Assembly: GCA_005881595.1 (NCBI GenBank)
Contig: VBBY01000040.1
Span: 1 to 46,408, forward strand
Length of the DNA stretch: 46,408 bases
Reading direction: 5' to 3'
From: Betaproteobacteria bacterium
Lineage (GTDB): Bacteria; Pseudomonadota; Gammaproteobacteria; Burkholderiales; SG8-39
The translations under genes and the position numbers were made by a program. Shown here in pieces: positions 15,629 to 27,621 of the stretch. Each line of letters opens with the position of its first letter. The first letter of the stretch is position 1. The notes below the pieces were generated by a model, which saw nothing but the letters and a program-made list of their open reading frames with translations, did no database searches and was not told where the DNA came from.

Positions 15629-18252
15629 GGAATCAACGCTTCGACCGGCAGCGGCTTGCTGAAGAGATAGCCCTGCATCTGGTCGCAGCCCAGCAGGCGC
15701 AGCATGTTCGCCTGATCTTCCGACTCCACCCCTTCGGCGACCACCTTCAGCTGGAACGAATGGGCGAGCGTGATCATCGTGTGCACCAGGGTCGTGGTGT
15801 TCGGGTCCTCGAGCATCGCGATGACGAAGGAGCGGTCGATCTTGAGCGTCTGGACCGGGAGCTTGGCCAGATAGGAGAGCGACGAATACCCCGTTCCGAA
15901 ATCGTCGATCGCCACCTGGACCCCGAGCTTGCGCAGCAGCTTCAGCTTCTCGATGGTGGCGTGGATGTCCTGCATGATCAGGCTCTCGGTGATCTCCAGG
16001 TCGATGCCTACCGGAGCAATCCCTTTCATGATCGCGTGCTCCACGTCGCGCACGAAGTCGCGCTGCCGCAGCTGAATCGGCGACACGTTTACCGCCACCC
16101 GGGGCGGCTTCAGTCCCCGCTCGGCCCAGGTGCGATGATCGAGCGCGGCCCGCCTCAGGGCCCATGACCCGACTTGCAGGATGAGCCCGGTTTCCTCGAG
16201 CAGCGAAATGAATTTCATGGGCGGCACGAGGCCCAGCTCCGGGCTCTGCCAGCGGATCAGCGCCTCGACGCCGACGATGCCCCGGTTCTCCACATCCACC
16301 TTGGGCTGGTAGTGCAGCACGAACTCTTCTTTGTCGAGCGCCTCGCGCAACTTGTTCTCGAGGGACAGATTCTCGTGAATGCGCTCGGTCATTGCCGGCG
16401 CGAAGAAAAGATAGCGCTCGCCCGTGGCCTTCGCCTTCTTCAGCGCCGCTTCGGCGTTTGCAAAGAGAGCCTCCGCATGACCGCCATCGCCGGGATACAT
16501 CGCTATTCCCACGCGGGCGGAGAGCCGAAGCTCGCGCCCATCGAGCCGGAATGCAGGGCCCAGGCAGGCGGCGAGCCTTTGCTCGGTGAGGCGGCCGACA
16601 TCGTCCTCGTTCTCCACATCAGTGGAAACAATCGCAAAGTGGTCCGGGCCGATCCTGGCTGCTCGCGTCGGATCAGGACCTGCGGACTTGATACGCTCGG
16701 CAAGCTGCCTGAGCAGCTCGTCGCCTGCCTGGCGCCCGTAGGCATCATTGATCGCCTTGAACCTCTCAATATCGACGATGGAGACAGCGAGCCTGCGTTG
16801 CGAGCTGCCGGCGGCAATCACTTGTTGCTGCAACCGCTCCAGAAACAGGCTGCGGTTGGCGAGGCCGGTGAGCGGGTCGTAATAGGCGAGATACTCGAGC
16901 TTCTCTGCCTTCTCGATGTGACCGAGCGCAAAGGATATGTCGCCCGCGAGCTCGAGAAGCAGCCGCGTCTCTTCGCTGTCGAAGGCGCCGGCCTCTGCGG
17001 CGTACAAGGCAAGCACGCCGATCGCTTCGCCACCCACGATCAACGGAATCACCGCCAGCGAATTGATCCCGCGTTCGTCCAGCTCCTTTCTCATCAGTCT
17101 TTGCGGGTCATTCCTGATGTCGTTGGAGATCATGGCCTTTTTGCCGCGGATCGCGCGCCCGGCGAGGCCGTGCCCGCCCGGCTTGTTCTCGATCACCGCA
17201 AGGGGAGCGGACTCGAAGAAATCGCCCACCTCGCCTGCCGAGGCGACCGGCTTTACCAGTCCGGCCTCCTGATCGACGACGCCGATCCAGGCCATGCGGA
17301 ACTGCCCGGCTTCGAGCGCGATGCGGCAGGCTTCGCGATACAGCTCTTCGCGGTCCCTTACCCGGACGATCAACGTATTGATTCCGCTGAGCACGGCGTA
17401 GACGCGGTTGAGGCGCTTGATTCTCTCCTCGGCCCGCTTTTGTTCGGTGACGTCCTGCAGCGTGCTGAACCATCGCTCGGTGCTACCTGCGTCAGGCTGT
17501 CCGCCGAGCGGCTCGATCACCTGTCGCACATGGATCCATTCGGCACCCTCCCGCCGCAGGCGATACTCGATGTCCACGCGCCGCCCCGTAGCGCCCGCCT
17601 CGATGCTTTTCGCGCGCAGTGCCTCGCGGTCCTCGGGGTGCATGATGTCCAACCACTCGCGCGTGCTCCGCGGCATGGACGCCGGTTGCATTCCGATCAA
17701 CGACGGCAGCGTATCCGACCAGCTCTCAAAATCGCCGTCGGCGCCGGTAATCACATGGGCAAGCTTGGCCATGAGCTGAGCGCGCCGCAGCCCGGCCTCG
17801 CGCTCTTGCAGGCGCTCGCGGGCAATCTCGAGCGCTGTCTCCGTCTGACGGCGCTCTCGCAGCACCTTCGCCTCGGCGAGGGCGCGCTCTACTGCAGCAG
17901 ACAGGCGTACCAGATTCGACTTGACGACATAATCGGTCGCGCCGTTCTTCAGCGCGCGGATCGCGTATTCCTCGCCGAGCGTCCCCGACACAAAAATAAA
18001 CGGGATGTCGGGTGCCAGCTCCTTGGCGAGCCTCAGCGCCTCCATGCCGTCGAACTGGGGCATCGAGAAGTCCGAGAGGATCACGTCGGGAGCGAACTCG
18101 CGCAGCCCTCGGATGAAGTCTTTCTCGCTATCGACAATGCGATGGCTCACGCGCAGGCCCGCGCGCTTGATCTCCCGGATCTCGAGCTCGGCATCCGCGG
18201 CCACGTCCTCGGCGAGCAGCACGCGCAGGGTCGGCACGGTCTTGGATGTCAT
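15616..18252 (-). CDS. Receiver-PAS-GAF-GGDEF-EAL protein, probable c-di-GMP phosphodiesterase
   Basis: 878 residues. Order: receiver (about 8-125, phosphoacceptor Asp in VILSDFSMPQFDG), PAS (about 155-275), GAF (about 290-445), GGDEF (about 455-610), EAL (about 625-870). The GGDEF signature is degraded to RIGPDHF, so cyclase activity is unlikely. The EAL domain keeps its catalytic set: EALIRW, VAVNVSP, EITESLI, DDFGTGYSS, KIDRSFV, VAEGVES and QGYLFSKP. It should therefore hydrolyse c-di-GMP under control of phosphorylation and of PAS/GAF ligands. It starts 10 bp after the STAS gene and is probably expressed from the sigma54 promoter at 18557-18571. Confidence 0.94.
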   Translation of the reverse strand: MTSKTVPTLRVLLAEDVAADAELEIREIKRAGLRVSHRIVDSEKDFIRGLREFAPDVILSDFSMPQFDGMEALRLAKELAPDIPFIFVSGTLGEEYAIRALKNGATDYVVKSNLVRLSAAVERALAEAKVLRERRQTETALEIARERLQEREAGLRRAQLMAKLAHVITGADGDFESWSDTLPSLIGMQPASMPRSTREWLDIMHPEDREALRAKSIEAGATGRRVDIEYRLRREGAEWIHVRQVIEPLGGQPDAGSTERWFSTLQDVTEQKRAEERIKRLNRVYAVLSGINTLIVRVRDREELYREACRIALEAGQFRMAWIGVVDQEAGLVKPVASAGEVGDFFESAPLAVIENKPGGHGLAGRAIRGKKAMISNDIRNDPQRLMRKELDERGINSLAVIPLIVGGEAIGVLALYAAEAGAFDSEETRLLLELAGDISFALGHIEKAEKLEYLAYYDPLTGLANRSLFLERLQQQVIAAGSSQRRLAVSIVDIERFKAINDAYGRQAGDELLRQLAERIKSAGPDPTRAARIGPDHFAIVSTDVENEDDVGRLTEQRLAACLGPAFRLDGRELRLSARVGIAMYPGDGGHAEALFANAEAALKKAKATGERYLFFAPAMTERIHENLSLENKLREALDKEEFVLHYQPKVDVENRGIVGVEALIRWQSPELGLVPPMKFISLLEETGLILQVGSWALRRAALDHRTWAERGLKPPRVAVNVSPIQLRQRDFVRDVEHAIMKGIAPVGIDLEITESLIMQDIHATIEKLKLLRKLGVQVAIDDFGTGYSSLSYLAKLPVQTLKIDRSFVIAMLEDPNTTTLVHTMITLAHSFQLKVVAEGVESEDQANMLRLLGCDQMQGYLFSKPLPVEALIPLLM

Positions 18253-18262
18253 TGGCGTCGCG

Positions 18263-18532
18263 CTAGGCGGATGAATCCCAATTCTTCTCGCTGGCCAACC
18301 ACAATTGGATGTAGGAGGGGCAATCGCGCAGCTCCATCCCCTTTGCCGCGCAAGCCCCCAGAAAACGCACGACCTCGCGGTCGACGAGGGTCACCTTCCC
18401 CAGGTCCAGGATGATCTTGCGCCCGCTGCCTTCGATTTCTCCCTTCAGCTCCGGTATGTGTCGCGATTGCATCCAGCCGCTCAGCCGGAGAACCGTGTCA
18501 CGCGCATGTGAATCCGTCTCGATTCGGAACAT
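18263..18532 (-). CDS. STAS-domain-like protein
   Basis: 89 residues from ATG 18532, preceded by GAGG at a spacing of 8; a GTG at 18541 abuts that ribosome site and is less likely. The pattern TVLRLSGWMQSRHIPELKGEI, then RKIILDLGKVTLVDREVVRFLGACAAKGMEL, matches the alternating strand-helix order of STAS (anti-anti-sigma type) domains. The usual phosphorylatable Ser after the central strand is replaced in LVDREV, so phospho-switching by a serine kinase is doubtful. It is probably a small partner of the EAL protein encoded 10 bp downstream. A sigma54 promoter lies just upstream. Confidence 0.7.
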   Translation of the reverse strand: MFRIETDSHARDTVLRLSGWMQSRHIPELKGEIEGSGRKIILDLGKVTLVDREVVRFLGACAAKGMELRDCPSYIQLWLASEKNWDSSA

Positions 18533-18545
18533 CCCGCGCACCTCG

Positions 18546-18561
18546 CTTGCGAGCTCGCAAG
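18546..18561. promoter_or_regulatory. Perfect 16-bp palindrome at the STAS-EAL promoter
   Basis: CTTGCGAGCTCGCAAG is self-complementary over all 16 bases and overlaps the -12 element of the putative sigma54 promoter on the minus strand. It has no loop or T run, so it looks like a dimer-binding site rather than a terminator. Confidence 0.5.
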
Positions 18562-18571
18562 GGCCATACCA
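18557..18571 (-). promoter_or_regulatory. Putative sigma54 promoter of the STAS-EAL operon
   Basis: On the minus strand TGGTATGGCCCTTGC has GG and GC separated by exactly ten bases, with the conserved TTGC of the -12 element. Transcription would start near 18546, 14 bases before the STAS ATG. The gene just upstream encodes a sigma54-dependent activator, and a 16-bp palindrome lies about 85 bp upstream of the predicted start. Confidence 0.55.
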
Positions 18572-18623
18572 GGGCCTAACCGGCTGATTGCGCGGCTCTC
18601 CCTACGCGGTTTGATGGCGAGTT

Positions 18624-18639
18624 CTCGCCAATTGGCGAG
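18624..18639. promoter_or_regulatory. Perfect 16-bp palindrome, candidate upstream activating site
   Basis: CTCGCCAATTGGCGAG lies three bases after the stop of the sigma54 activator gene, centred about 85 bp upstream of the predicted sigma54 start. That position suits binding of a Fis-type enhancer-binding protein dimer. No T run follows. Confidence 0.5.
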
Positions 18640-18642
18640 CAA

Positions 18643-20087
<1,445 letters not shown>

Positions 20088-20088
<1 letters not shown>

Positions 20089-20708
20089 TATTTCCGCCGT
20101 CCTGTCCTGCCTCCGGCCGCGAGGAGCAAGCGCCCGGCTTTCTTTGCTCTCTTTGCAGCCTCGCGATCGCCGGCGTGGGCGGCCACTATGCATCCCGCCA
20201 TCAACATTTGCCACTGCCTCGCGAATCCGTCGGGATCGCGCATGCGCGCTTCCTCTGCCAATCGCTTCACGAATGTCCGGATCGTATCGAGGTGCCTCAC
20301 CGCGGCGATTCGCACCCGGTGCCCGCGGACGCCGTGCTCGAGCAGCGCCTTTACGAAGGAGCATCCCTCGAAATCCGACCGACGGAACCACTTGTCGAAA
20401 ACGTCGAAGATGGCAAGCAACTTCGCGCGTGGTGTCCGGCCCCTGCGCTCAACGTCCTGCTGCAGCCAGGACCGCGTCCACAGCTCTTCGCGCCGCCGAA
20501 GAAACGCCACGGCGAGCTCGTCTTTCGAGGGATAGTGTCTATACAGCGTCATTTTTGCCACGCCAGCGCGCGCGACGACGGTGTCGATTCCCACCGCCCG
20601 GATGCCGTGGCGGGAAAACAGCTCGTAAGCAGTTCTATCTATGCGCTCTCGCGCTCCGATCGAGCGAGTCGCGGACTGGTGGTGGTGTGCCGACAGGCCG
20701 GTACGCAT
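20088..20708 (-). CDS. TetR/AcrR-family transcriptional regulator
   Basis: 206 residues from ATG 20708. This start is preferred over 20765 because the longer form would place the operator-like site at 20727-20744 inside the gene. An N-terminal helix-turn-helix (IDRTAYELFSRHGIRAVGIDTVVARAGVAKMTLYRHYPSKDELAVAFL) is followed by a helical ligand-binding part (GCSFVKALLEHG, LAEEARMRDPDGFARQWQMLMAGCIVAA). It is the first gene of the cascade tetR, sigma54 activator, STAS, EAL, with a TAATG overlap to the second. Autorepression through 20727-20744 and repression of the kinase operon through 10329-10346 are inferred. Confidence 0.92.
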
Positions 20709-20726
20709 GCGCTGTCCCCTGCGACG

Positions 20727-20744
20727 AGACAGCTCTGTATACCA
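20727..20744 (-). promoter_or_regulatory. TetR-type operator-like site before tetR
   Basis: AGACAGCTCTGTATACCA (plus strand) has ACAG-N2-CTGT arms and is 16/18 identical to 10329-10346. On the minus strand it overlaps TATACA, a likely -10 box, with TTGTCG 18 bases upstream as -35. It lies about 20 bp before the tetR start. Confidence 0.6.
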
Positions 20745-20763
20745 TACCGCGGACTGGAACGAC

Positions 20764-20802
20764 AAAAACCCCGGCCACCGCCCTCACGGTGGCTGGCCGG
20801 GG
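20764..20802 (-). terminator. Intrinsic terminator after the long DQYR gene
   Basis: On the minus strand a GC-rich stem (nine-base arms at 20794-20802 and 20769-20777, with additional inner pairing) is followed by five T (complement of 20764-20768). It ends the transcript of 20861-21088 before the tetR promoter. Confidence 0.85.
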
Positions 20803-20860
20803 TGCTGATCGCGCGAAGGGGGAGGAGGGAGCGCGCGGAGGGGACTGAAAAGCGGGCTGC

Positions 20861-21088
20861 TTAGCCGACCTGGTTCTGGACTACGTTGTTGTCGGTCGAC
20901 TCGCCGGCGTTCGGGCGGTACTGGTCGGCGCTCGCCACCATGTACGAGCTGTCGATCGCGCCAACCTGCGGCTGGTGCCGATCCGGCTCGCCGGCGTTGT
21001 TGCGGTACTGGTCGTTGGCGGGTTCGCCGGCGGCGAAAGCGGTGGCCGCGGCGGCTGCGAGGGCGACTGCGAGGAGAGTGCGTTTCAT
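20861..21088 (-). CDS. Small secreted protein with two DQYR-NAGE motifs
   Basis: 75 residues. A signal peptide (MKRTLLAVALAAAAATAFAA) is followed by NDQYRNNAGEPDRHQP and, after a spacer, DQYRPNAGES. The first motif is nearly the same as in the 43-residue protein at 15355-15486. Mature part about 55 residues, hydrophilic, without Cys. AAGGAAC lies nine bases before the ATG. A variant of the GTTAC-N4-GTAAC palindrome is found about 90 bp upstream. A weak sigma54-like TGG-N10-GC at 21124-21138 was also seen but lacks a good -12 element. Function unknown. Confidence 0.75.
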   Translation of the reverse strand: MKRTLLAVALAAAAATAFAAGEPANDQYRNNAGEPDRHQPQVGAIDSSYMVASADQYRPNAGESTDNNVVQNQVG

Positions 21089-21177
21089 GACTGTGTTCCT
21101 TTAGGTTAGTGTACGGTGACTACGCTTTCAGTTTGCCAAGAGCGCTTGTCGCGGCTGTTTCGAAATGCTCTTGTGCC

Positions 21178-21191
21178 GTTACATCTGCAAC
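21178..21191. promoter_or_regulatory. GTTAC-N4-GTAAC-like site upstream of the long DQYR gene
   Basis: GTTACATCTGCAAC differs from a perfect GTTAC/GTAAC repeat at one arm position. It lies about 90 bp before the DQYR gene and just beyond the end of the convergently placed 101-residue gene. Confidence 0.4.
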
Positions 21192-21206
21192 GAGCAACCG
21201 CTGCGC

Positions 21207-21512
21207 TCAGCCCCGCTCGATGCGCGCGCCTTTTGCGCCTCGGACCACGCGCACGCGCTCGCCGGGCTCCACGTGCTGCAGGAGACGCAGCACGACGGTG
21301 ATGCTGCGGCCATCGTCGAGGCGCACCAGAGCCGCCTCGGCTTTCTGCGCCAGTTCGGTGGGCGAGGGAGGTGCGGGCTGAACCAGCTCGACGGTGCCGT
21401 AGGCGACGCCGTCGAGGCCGCTGAAATCGAATTCCTGCGGCGCATAGGGCGCCGCAAATGCGCCACCGACCGGCACGGCGGCAAACAGCAGCGCGATCAG
21501 GAATTTTTTCAT
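21207..21512 (-). CDS. Small exported protein, last gene of the COG4280-like operon
   Basis: 101 residues. Signal peptide MKKFLIALLFAAVPVGGAFAA; the mature part ends with a beta-rich stretch, VRLDDGRSITVVLRLLQHVEPGERVRVVRGAKGARI. That stretch resembles the small barrel at the end of SlyB-type envelope proteins, but there is no lipobox. Its ATG overlaps the stop of the upstream 65-residue membrane protein gene (ATGA). The role is unknown; as the exported member of a membrane-protein operon it could be an accessory periplasmic subunit. Confidence 0.7.
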   Translation of the reverse strand: MKKFLIALLFAAVPVGGAFAAPYAPQEFDFSGLDGVAYGTVELVQPAPPSPTELAQKAEAALVRLDDGRSITVVLRLLQHVEPGERVRVVRGAKGARIERG

Positions 21513-21706
21513 CGCTGCACGGCCAGGACGTTGGCGAGCAGGGCGAAGAGCGAGCCGGCCAGAAGCACCACGCCGGCGGTCGCTCCCGGGATCAGGCTTG
21601 CCACGATCGCCGCAATGACGATGACCGCGATGATGGCGAGCGCGAGCATGCCGTCATCGACGAACAATCCGATCAGCTCGCGCGCAATGCCGGCGAGCAT
21701 TCTCAC
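21509..21706 (-). CDS. Small two-span membrane protein in the COG4280-like operon
   Basis: 65 residues with two hydrophobic segments (MLALAIIAVIVIAAIVASLIP and AGVVLLAGSLFALLANVLAV) joined by a short loop. Both ends overlap neighbouring genes by four bases, so translation is coupled to the 243-residue permease-like gene upstream and the exported protein downstream. No family is recognised. Confidence 0.65.
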   Translation of the reverse strand: MRMLAGIARELIGLFVDDGMLALAIIAVIVIAAIVASLIPGATAGVVLLAGSLFALLANVLAVQR

Positions 21707-22434
21707 GCCGCGACCTCGAGCGGGCGCCTGACCGCGACCGCGCCGAGAGCCGCGACCAGCAGGAACAGCGCGGCGAAGCCGACGATGGCGAGATCCGCGC
21801 CAGGCCAGGCGACGCCAAGGCCCTCGCCGGTCCAGAAGACGCCGAAGGCCGAGAGCATGACGCCGACGGCGAGCTTGAGAGCGTTCTCGGGCACCCGGGC
21901 GAGCGGGCGATGCAGGACAAATCCGGCGCCCGCCACCAGAGCGCAGGCGCCGAGCGCGCCGGCGCTCGCCGGCAGGAGAAGCCCGCGGCCGGCGCCGACC
22001 GCGATCACGATGAAGACGACTTCCAGACCTTCGAGCAGGACCGCCTTGAAGCTCGCGAGCCCGGCGAGCCAGTCGAGGCGCGAGCGGTGCTCGCGCAGCT
22101 CAGCGGTGCCGGCGGCAAACGCCGCCGCCTCGTCGTGCAGGGGGATGACTCCCGCCGCGCGCAGGATCGCCTTGCGCAGCCAGCGCATGCCGAAGAGCAG
22201 CAGAAGCACGCCGATGACCAGCTGCAGAAGAAGGAGCGGAACGCGGTCGAGCAGCGGCCCGAGGCCCGCCACGATCAGCGCAAGCGAGGCCAATCCCGCC
22301 GCCGCGCCGAGTCCCGCCGGCCGCCAGCCCCGTACCGTGGCCACCGCAAGAACGATCGTGAGCGCCTCGATGGCTTCGACCAGCGATCCGAGGAAGGCCG
22401 CCGAGACGGCCGGCGCGAAGGTGGCCCAGGTCAT
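21703..22434 (-). CDS. COG4280-like multispan membrane protein with paired ExxE motifs
   Basis: 243 residues with six to seven hydrophobic segments. It contains two similar intramembrane acidic motifs, SLVEAIEALTIVLAV near the N-terminus and LLEGLEVVFIVIAV in the middle. They recall the duplicated REGLE motifs of FTR1-type iron permeases and other two-repeat metal transporters. The best name I can give is the COG4280 group of uncharacterised membrane proteins. Metal transport is inference from the motifs. It is flanked by translationally coupled tiny membrane proteins and a secreted protein. Confidence 0.7.
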   Translation of the reverse strand: MTWATFAPAVSAAFLGSLVEAIEALTIVLAVATVRGWRPAGLGAAAGLASLALIVAGLGPLLDRVPLLLLQLVIGVLLLLFGMRWLRKAILRAAGVIPLHDEAAAFAAGTAELREHRSRLDWLAGLASFKAVLLEGLEVVFIVIAVGAGRGLLLPASAGALGACALVAGAGFVLHRPLARVPENALKLAVGVMLSAFGVFWTGEGLGVAWPGADLAIVGFAALFLLVAALGAVAVRRPLEVAA

Positions 22435-22526
22435 GCCGCGACCAGCGCGGCGCAGGCGATCGTCGTCGCCGCCGCCAGAGCCATCACGAGCACGTATCTT
22501 AGGTCGAGTCTGCGGCGTTTATCCAT
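22431..22526 (-). CDS. 31-residue membrane peptide, first gene of the COG4280-like operon
   Basis: Start MDKRRRLDLRYVLVMALAAA, then a hydrophobic run ending in ALVAA. Basic N-terminus plus one membrane span. Its TGA overlaps the ATG of the 243-residue gene (ATGA), as at the next two junctions of the operon, which supports a real coupled gene or a leader peptide. It is too short for family assignment. Confidence 0.5.
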   Translation of the reverse strand: MDKRRRLDLRYVLVMALAAATTIACAALVAA

Positions 22527-22720
22527 GGCTGCACCGCTGGGGAGAAAAGGCTCGGCCACGCGCATTCCACGCCGAGGGCGACACCGTCATAGCGGTCCGG
22601 GCTGGATGCGGCTTTGCCCGGGACCAGCTGCTCGGCAGCGTCAGAACGAGGAGAGGGCTGGGCCATGACGCCATGCTGGGCGGCGCCGATTGCGCGCTTG
22701 TTGCGCGCCTGTGCTCGAGC

Positions 22721-22734
22721 GTTACAGCTGTAAC
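22721..22734. promoter_or_regulatory. Perfect GTTACAGCTGTAAC palindrome
   Basis: Fourteen bases, fully self-complementary, one base after the stop of the hybrid kinase gene and about 195 bp upstream of the COG4280-like operon. It is the best example of a GTTAC-N4-GTAAC motif seen at several points between 13 and 26 kb. Confidence 0.55.
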
Positions 22735-22735
22735 G

Positions 22736-25718
<2,983 letters not shown>

Positions 25719-25746
25719 TTCACGATTCCAAGCTCCCCTGATTGCG

Positions 25747-25785
25747 TGTAATTTACAACGACGCGGGCGCGCGTTACAGATGTAA
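25747..25785. promoter_or_regulatory. Two TGTAA/TTACA inverted repeats between divergent regulator genes
   Basis: TGTAATTTACA (25747-25757) and GTTACAGATGTAAT (25773-25786, core 25774-25785) lie in the 105-bp gap between the broken response-regulator gene and the OmpR-type gene, the second about 38 bp before the latter. The second is one base from the GTTAC-N4-GTAAC palindrome. Autoregulation is plausible. Confidence 0.5.
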
Positions 25786-25823
25786 TAGGGCCGGCCGGCA
25801 CCTGGCTAGACTCGCACCCAGCC

Positions 25824-26588
25824 ATGAATATCGAAACCATGAGCAGCGATTCCCGGACATCGGCCTATGCGGCATTGCCCCACGTGCTCGTCGTCGACGA
25901 TGACCCCACGATCCGCGACCTGGTTTCCGACTATCTCGGGCAGCACGAGCTGCGCGTCAGCGCCGTCGCCGACGGCCACGCGATGCAGGCGCTGCTCGGC
26001 GCGGAAGTCGTGGATCTCATTGTGCTCGATCTCAAGCTGAAGGGCGAGGACGGGATGGGGCTCGCCCGCAGGCTGCGCGACGAATCCGCCATCCCGATCG
26101 TCATGCTGACCGGCCGGGCCGAGGAGGCCGACCGCGTGATGGGCCTCGAGCTCGGCGCCGACGACTATCTCACCAAGCCCTTCAGCCCGCGCGAGCTGCT
26201 CGCGCGCATCCGCAGCATCCTGCGTCGCCGGCGCGCCGAAGTGCGCCAGGGCAAGCCCGAAGGCATCCGCGCCTACCGCTTCGATGGCTGGGAGCTCAAC
26301 CTGAACACCCGGCGCCTGATGAGCCCCGCAGGCCAGTCGGTGCCGCTCAGCAACGGCGAGTTCAGCCTGCTGGTGGTGCTGCTCGGCGCGCCCAGCCGCA
26401 TTCTGTCGCGCGACCAGCTGCTCGACCTGTCGCGGCTTCACAACGACGAAGTCTACAACCGCTCGGTGGACGTGCAGATCATGCGGCTGCGCCGCAAGAT
26501 CGAGAGGGATCCGGCAGAGCCGCGCTACATCCGCACGGAAAGGGGCGCCGGCTACCTGTTCGGCGTCCCCGTCGAAACCGTGTACTGA
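25824..26588 (+). CDS. OmpR/PhoB-family response regulator
   Basis: 254 residues. The receiver (about 20-135) has acidic residues in VLVVDDDPTIRD, the phosphoacceptor Asp in LIVLDLKLKGEDG and the Lys in DDYLTKPFSPREL. A winged-helix DNA-binding domain follows (LSNGEFSLLVVLLGAPSRILSRDQLLDLSR, then SVDVQIMRLRRKIERDP and YIRTERGAGYLF). No kinase gene is fused or directly adjacent on this strand; the hybrid kinase across the divergent promoter is a candidate partner. The HtrA-like protease gene follows 67 bp later and may be co-transcribed. Confidence 0.93.
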   Translation: MNIETMSSDSRTSAYAALPHVLVVDDDPTIRDLVSDYLGQHELRVSAVADGHAMQALLGAEVVDLIVLDLKLKGEDGMGLARRLRDESAIPIVMLTGRAEEADRVMGLELGADDYLTKPFSPRELLARIRSILRRRRAEVRQGKPEGIRAYRFDGWELNLNTRRLMSPAGQSVPLSNGEFSLLVVLLGAPSRILSRDQLLDLSRLHNDEVYNRSVDVQIMRLRRKIERDPAEPRYIRTERGAGYLFGVPVETVY

Positions 26589-26655
26589 AAGGACTGCCTT
26601 CTCGCGTCTTCACTTTCCCCCTTCCGCCCCCATCTAGAGGCACAAGGGAAAAAAG

Positions 26656-27621
26656 ATGGACGCAGCTCCCCGGTTCCTCCTCGACGAAAGCGGACTGCTC
26701 GATGCCTATTCCCAGGCGGTCGTGGCTGCGGCCGAGCGCGTAGGCCCGGCGGTGGTGCATCTCGAAGTCGAGCTGGGCGCCAATTCGCGCCGCGGCACCG
26801 GGTCTGGATTCGCGTTTACGCCCGACGGGCTGCTCCTCACCAACAGCCACGTGGTGCATGGGGCGAGGCGCATCAAGGCTACTTTCGCCGACGGATTCAG
26901 CCGCGACGCCGACCTCCTGGGTGAAGATCCGGATACCGACATCGCCGTGGTCCGCATCGGCGCGAACGCGCTGCCCAGCGTAGTCCTCGGCTCTTCGCGC
27001 GCCCTGCGGGTTGGGCAGCTCGCGATCGCGATCGGCAATCCGTACGGCTTCCAGCACACGGTCACTGCCGGCGTTGTGAGCGCGCTTGGCCGGAGCCTGC
27101 GCGCCCAGACCGGGCGCCTGATCGACGACGTGCTGCAGACGGATGCCGCGCTCAACCCAGGCAATTCCGGCGGCCCGCTGGTGAACTCGCGCGGCGAGGT
27201 GATCGGCGTAAACACCGCGATCATTCCCGGGGCGCAGGGAATCTGCTTTGCCACCGCGATCGACACCGTGAAGTGGGTGGTCGTACAGCTTCTCCGCGAT
27301 GGCAGAGTGCGGCGCGGATATCTCGGCATCGCGGGCGCGAACCTGCCGCTCGCCCGGCGCATCGCGCGGCACTTCCAGCTCGAGAATGCCCATGCCGTGC
27401 GGGTGGAATCGGTGGAGCCGGGCGGACCCGCCATCGCCGCAGGCCTGCAGGCGGGCGATCTCATCGTGAGCTTCGACGATCAGCCGGTCAACGGCATCGA
27501 CGACCTGCATCGGCTGCTCACTGCCGAGCGAATCGGCACGGCGAGCCGGCTGACCGTGGTGCGCGGCACTCAAAAACTGGAATTCAGTGTCCTGGCCGGG
27601 GAGCGCGGCGTAGCAATGTAG
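26656..27621 (+). CDS. HtrA-like trypsin-fold serine protease with one PDZ domain, no export signal
   Basis: 321 residues. The catalytic triad is visible: His in LLTNSHVVHGA, Asp in DPDTDIAVVRI, Ser in [14 protein letters not shown]-terminal PDZ domain (about 220-310) has RRGYLGIAG and GGPAIAAGLQAGDLIVSFDDQPV. HtrA/DegP proteins normally carry a signal peptide or membrane anchor; none is seen here, and the next upstream in-frame region is not hydrophobic, so it may act in the cytoplasm. AAGGGAAAAAAG precedes the ATG. Its last 52 bases overlap the end of the convergent PA2779-family gene. Bases 27067-27218 are copied inverted at 25412-25563. Confidence 0.9.
   Translation: MDAAPRFLLDESGLLDAYSQAVVAAAERVGPAVVHLEVELGANSRRGTGSGFAFTPDGLLLTNSHVVHGARRIKATFADGFSRDADLLGEDPDTDIAVVRIGANALPSVVLGSSRALRVGQLAIAIGNPYGFQHTVTAGVVSALGRSLRAQTGRLIDDVLQTDAALNPGNSGGPLVNSRGEVIGVNTAIIPGAQGICFATAIDTVKWVVVQLLRDGRVRRGYLGIAGANLPLARRIARHFQLENAHAVRVESVEPGGPAIAAGLQAGDLIVSFDDQPVNGIDDLHRLLTAERIGTASRLTVVRGTQKLEFSVLAGERGVAM
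27067..27218 (+). repeat. Source copy of the 152-bp inverted repeat
   Basis: In-frame part of the intact protease gene, including the catalytic Ser region, so this is the original. Its exact reverse complement is at 25412-25563. The 1.5 kb between them contains the OmpR-type regulator gene. Confidence 0.93.

Noticed and set aside
16174-18414. 746-codon plus-strand frame
   Set aside because: It is the antisense shadow of the receiver-PAS-GAF-GGDEF-EAL gene, whose domains are all recognisable on the minus strand.
18546-18639. Intrinsic terminators at the two 16-bp palindromes
   Set aside because: Both are fully self-complementary without a loop and neither is followed by a T run on either strand.
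21124-21138. Second sigma54 promoter, before the long DQYR gene
   Set aside because: TTGGCA and the GG-N10-GC spacing are present, but the -12 element is AAGC instead of TTGC, so support is too weak.
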